Position numbers and translations under genes: made by a program | The notes under the pieces: model-generated | What the model saw: only the letters and a program-made list of their open reading frames with translations | What the model was told of the DNA's origin: nothing | Databases searched by the model: none | Assembly (NCBI GenBank): GCA_002327225.1 | Contig: DCUN01000049.1 | Location: 14,651-37,323 of the forward strand | Direction: 5' to 3' | Origin: Desulfobulbaceae bacterium UBA2213 | Lineage (GTDB): Bacteria; Desulfobacterota; Desulfobulbia; Desulfobulbales; Desulfocapsaceae | DNA length: 22,673 nt | Shown here: one piece after another, positions 22,028-22,673 of the stretch | Layout of the letters: the number at the start of each line of letters is the position of its first letter | Position numbering within the stretch: position 1 is the stretch's first letter

Positions 22028-22153
22028 TTTTTTTCTTGTTCCCGTATGTTGTCATTATTTGAACCGGTATTATATCTGTGATTGATATATTGAGAGGGGG
22101 TGAATGTGCGTCATCTTCCAAGAGCCTATCATATTTTACAAGGAGACTAAACA
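22028..22153. promoter_or_regulatory. Divergent spacer, guaD / ferritin
   Basis: This 126-nt spacer must hold both promoters. AT-rich candidates are TATTAT (22068-22073) and the TTGAAC at 22059-22064, but no pair has both good boxes and spacing on the ferritin side. I recognised no Fur box. The ferritin ribosome binding site is AAGGAG at 22140-22145, 8 nt before its ATG. Confidence 0.4.
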
Positions 22154-22660
22154 ATGAAAAAGGAAATGGAAAAAGCCTTGAACAAGCAGGTGAATGCCGA
22201 GATGTATTCCAGTTATCTCTATCTGGCCATGGAATCCTATTTCCAATCGATCAGTCTGTCTGGTTTTGCCTCCTGGATGCGTGCCCAGGTGCAGGAAGAG
22301 CTGTTTCATGGGATGAAGATATATGATTATATCCACGAGCGTGGAGGAAAAGCAAGGCTTGAAGCCATTGCCAAACCGGAGGAGAAATGGGAGACACCCC
22401 TGATTGCCTTTGAACATATCCTGGCCCATGAACAGCATGTAACTTCCTTGATCAATACTCTTATTGATGTGGCGCTCGATGTCCGGGATCATGCTGCCAA
22501 GGCCTTTCTCGACTGGTTTATTACCGAGCAGGTAGAGGAAGAGGCAACAGTAGGGCAGATTGTTGATCGTCTGCGACTCATCGGCAAAGATTCCAGCGGT
22601 CTGTTTTTTCTCGATGCCGAACTGGCCAAGCGAGTTTTTACAGCGCCGGTCAAGAAGTAA
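22154..22660 (+). CDS. ftnA: Ferritin (non-haem, FtnA-type iron storage)
   Basis: Ferritin oxidises Fe(II) and stores it as a mineral in a 24-subunit shell in the cytoplasm, which also limits iron-driven oxidative damage. The 168-aa product is full length and has all the ferroxidase-site ligands of the FtnA family, each one position earlier than in the E. coli protein: Glu16, Glu49, His52, Glu93, Gln126 and Glu129. Tyr23 is also present. The helical pattern is standard (NAEMYSSYLYLAMESYF, VQEELFHGMKIYDYI, HEQHVTSLINTL, WFITEQVEEEATVGQIVDRL). No haem-ligand methionine typical of bacterioferritin is seen at the usual position. A strong AAGGAG (22140-22145) sets the start. It ends 13 nt before the window edge. 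Confidence 0.95.
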   Translation: MKKEMEKALNKQVNAEMYSSYLYLAMESYFQSISLSGFASWMRAQVQEELFHGMKIYDYIHERGGKARLEAIAKPEEKWETPLIAFEHILAHEQHVTSLINTLIDVALDVRDHAAKAFLDWFITEQVEEEATVGQIVDRLRLIGKDSSGLFFLDAELAKRVFTAPVKK

Positions 22661-22673
22661 ACAAAAAGAGCCT

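Overview
The window looks like chromosomal DNA from an anaerobic deltaproteobacterium (Desulfobacterota, perhaps a Desulfobulbales-type sulfur or sulfate metaboliser). This is an inference from three things: a complete-looking type II secretion (T2SS) operon with a GspN/GspC/GspD arrangement, a short-form ThiC-family enzyme, and a cyclic-nucleotide/PATAN-domain regulator. There is no rRNA marker to confirm it. I saw no tRNA, rRNA, CRISPR array, transposase or phage gene.

Region 1 (1-10061, minus strand) is one tightly packed T2SS operon transcribed right to left in the order gspG-H-I-J-K-L-M-N-C-D-E. Most junctions overlap or are separated by a few bases. gspE is cut by the left edge of the window after about 157 codons, and gspF is not seen. 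The operon encodes the pseudopilus (G, H, I, J, K), the inner-membrane platform (L, M, C, N), the outer-membrane secretin (D) and the start of the assembly ATPase (E). Two parts are unusual: GspC ends without a PDZ domain, and GspD carries a C-terminal TPR-like extension. gspN contains a near-perfect 54-bp in-frame tandem duplication.

Region 2 (10062-18124, minus strand) is dominated by one 2596-residue secreted Rhs/YD-repeat protein. It has a Sec signal peptide and a mosaic of right-handed beta-helix, PKD-like, CARDB-like, pre-peptidase-like and IPT-like modules, followed by an Rhs shell. After the Rhs core motif it continues for about 540 residues through a hydrophobic stretch and three extracellular-type modules. 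Two large hairpins separate it from the T2SS operon, which transcribes in the same direction. Its signal peptide and position make it a candidate T2SS substrate (inference).

Region 3 (18125-18656) is a 532-bp AT-rich divergent intergenic stretch.

Region 4 (18657-21448, plus strand) holds a ThiC-family radical SAM enzyme (ThiC or the paralogue BzaF), an overlapping small three-helix membrane protein, and a cyclic-nucleotide-binding/PATAN regulator with an N-terminal cysteine cluster. Region 5 (21449-22673) has a convergent guanine deaminase (minus) and a ferritin (plus) that diverge from a shared 126-bp spacer.

The main candidates for something undescribed are the Rhs mosaic protein beside the T2SS operon and the non-standard GspC/GspD pair.
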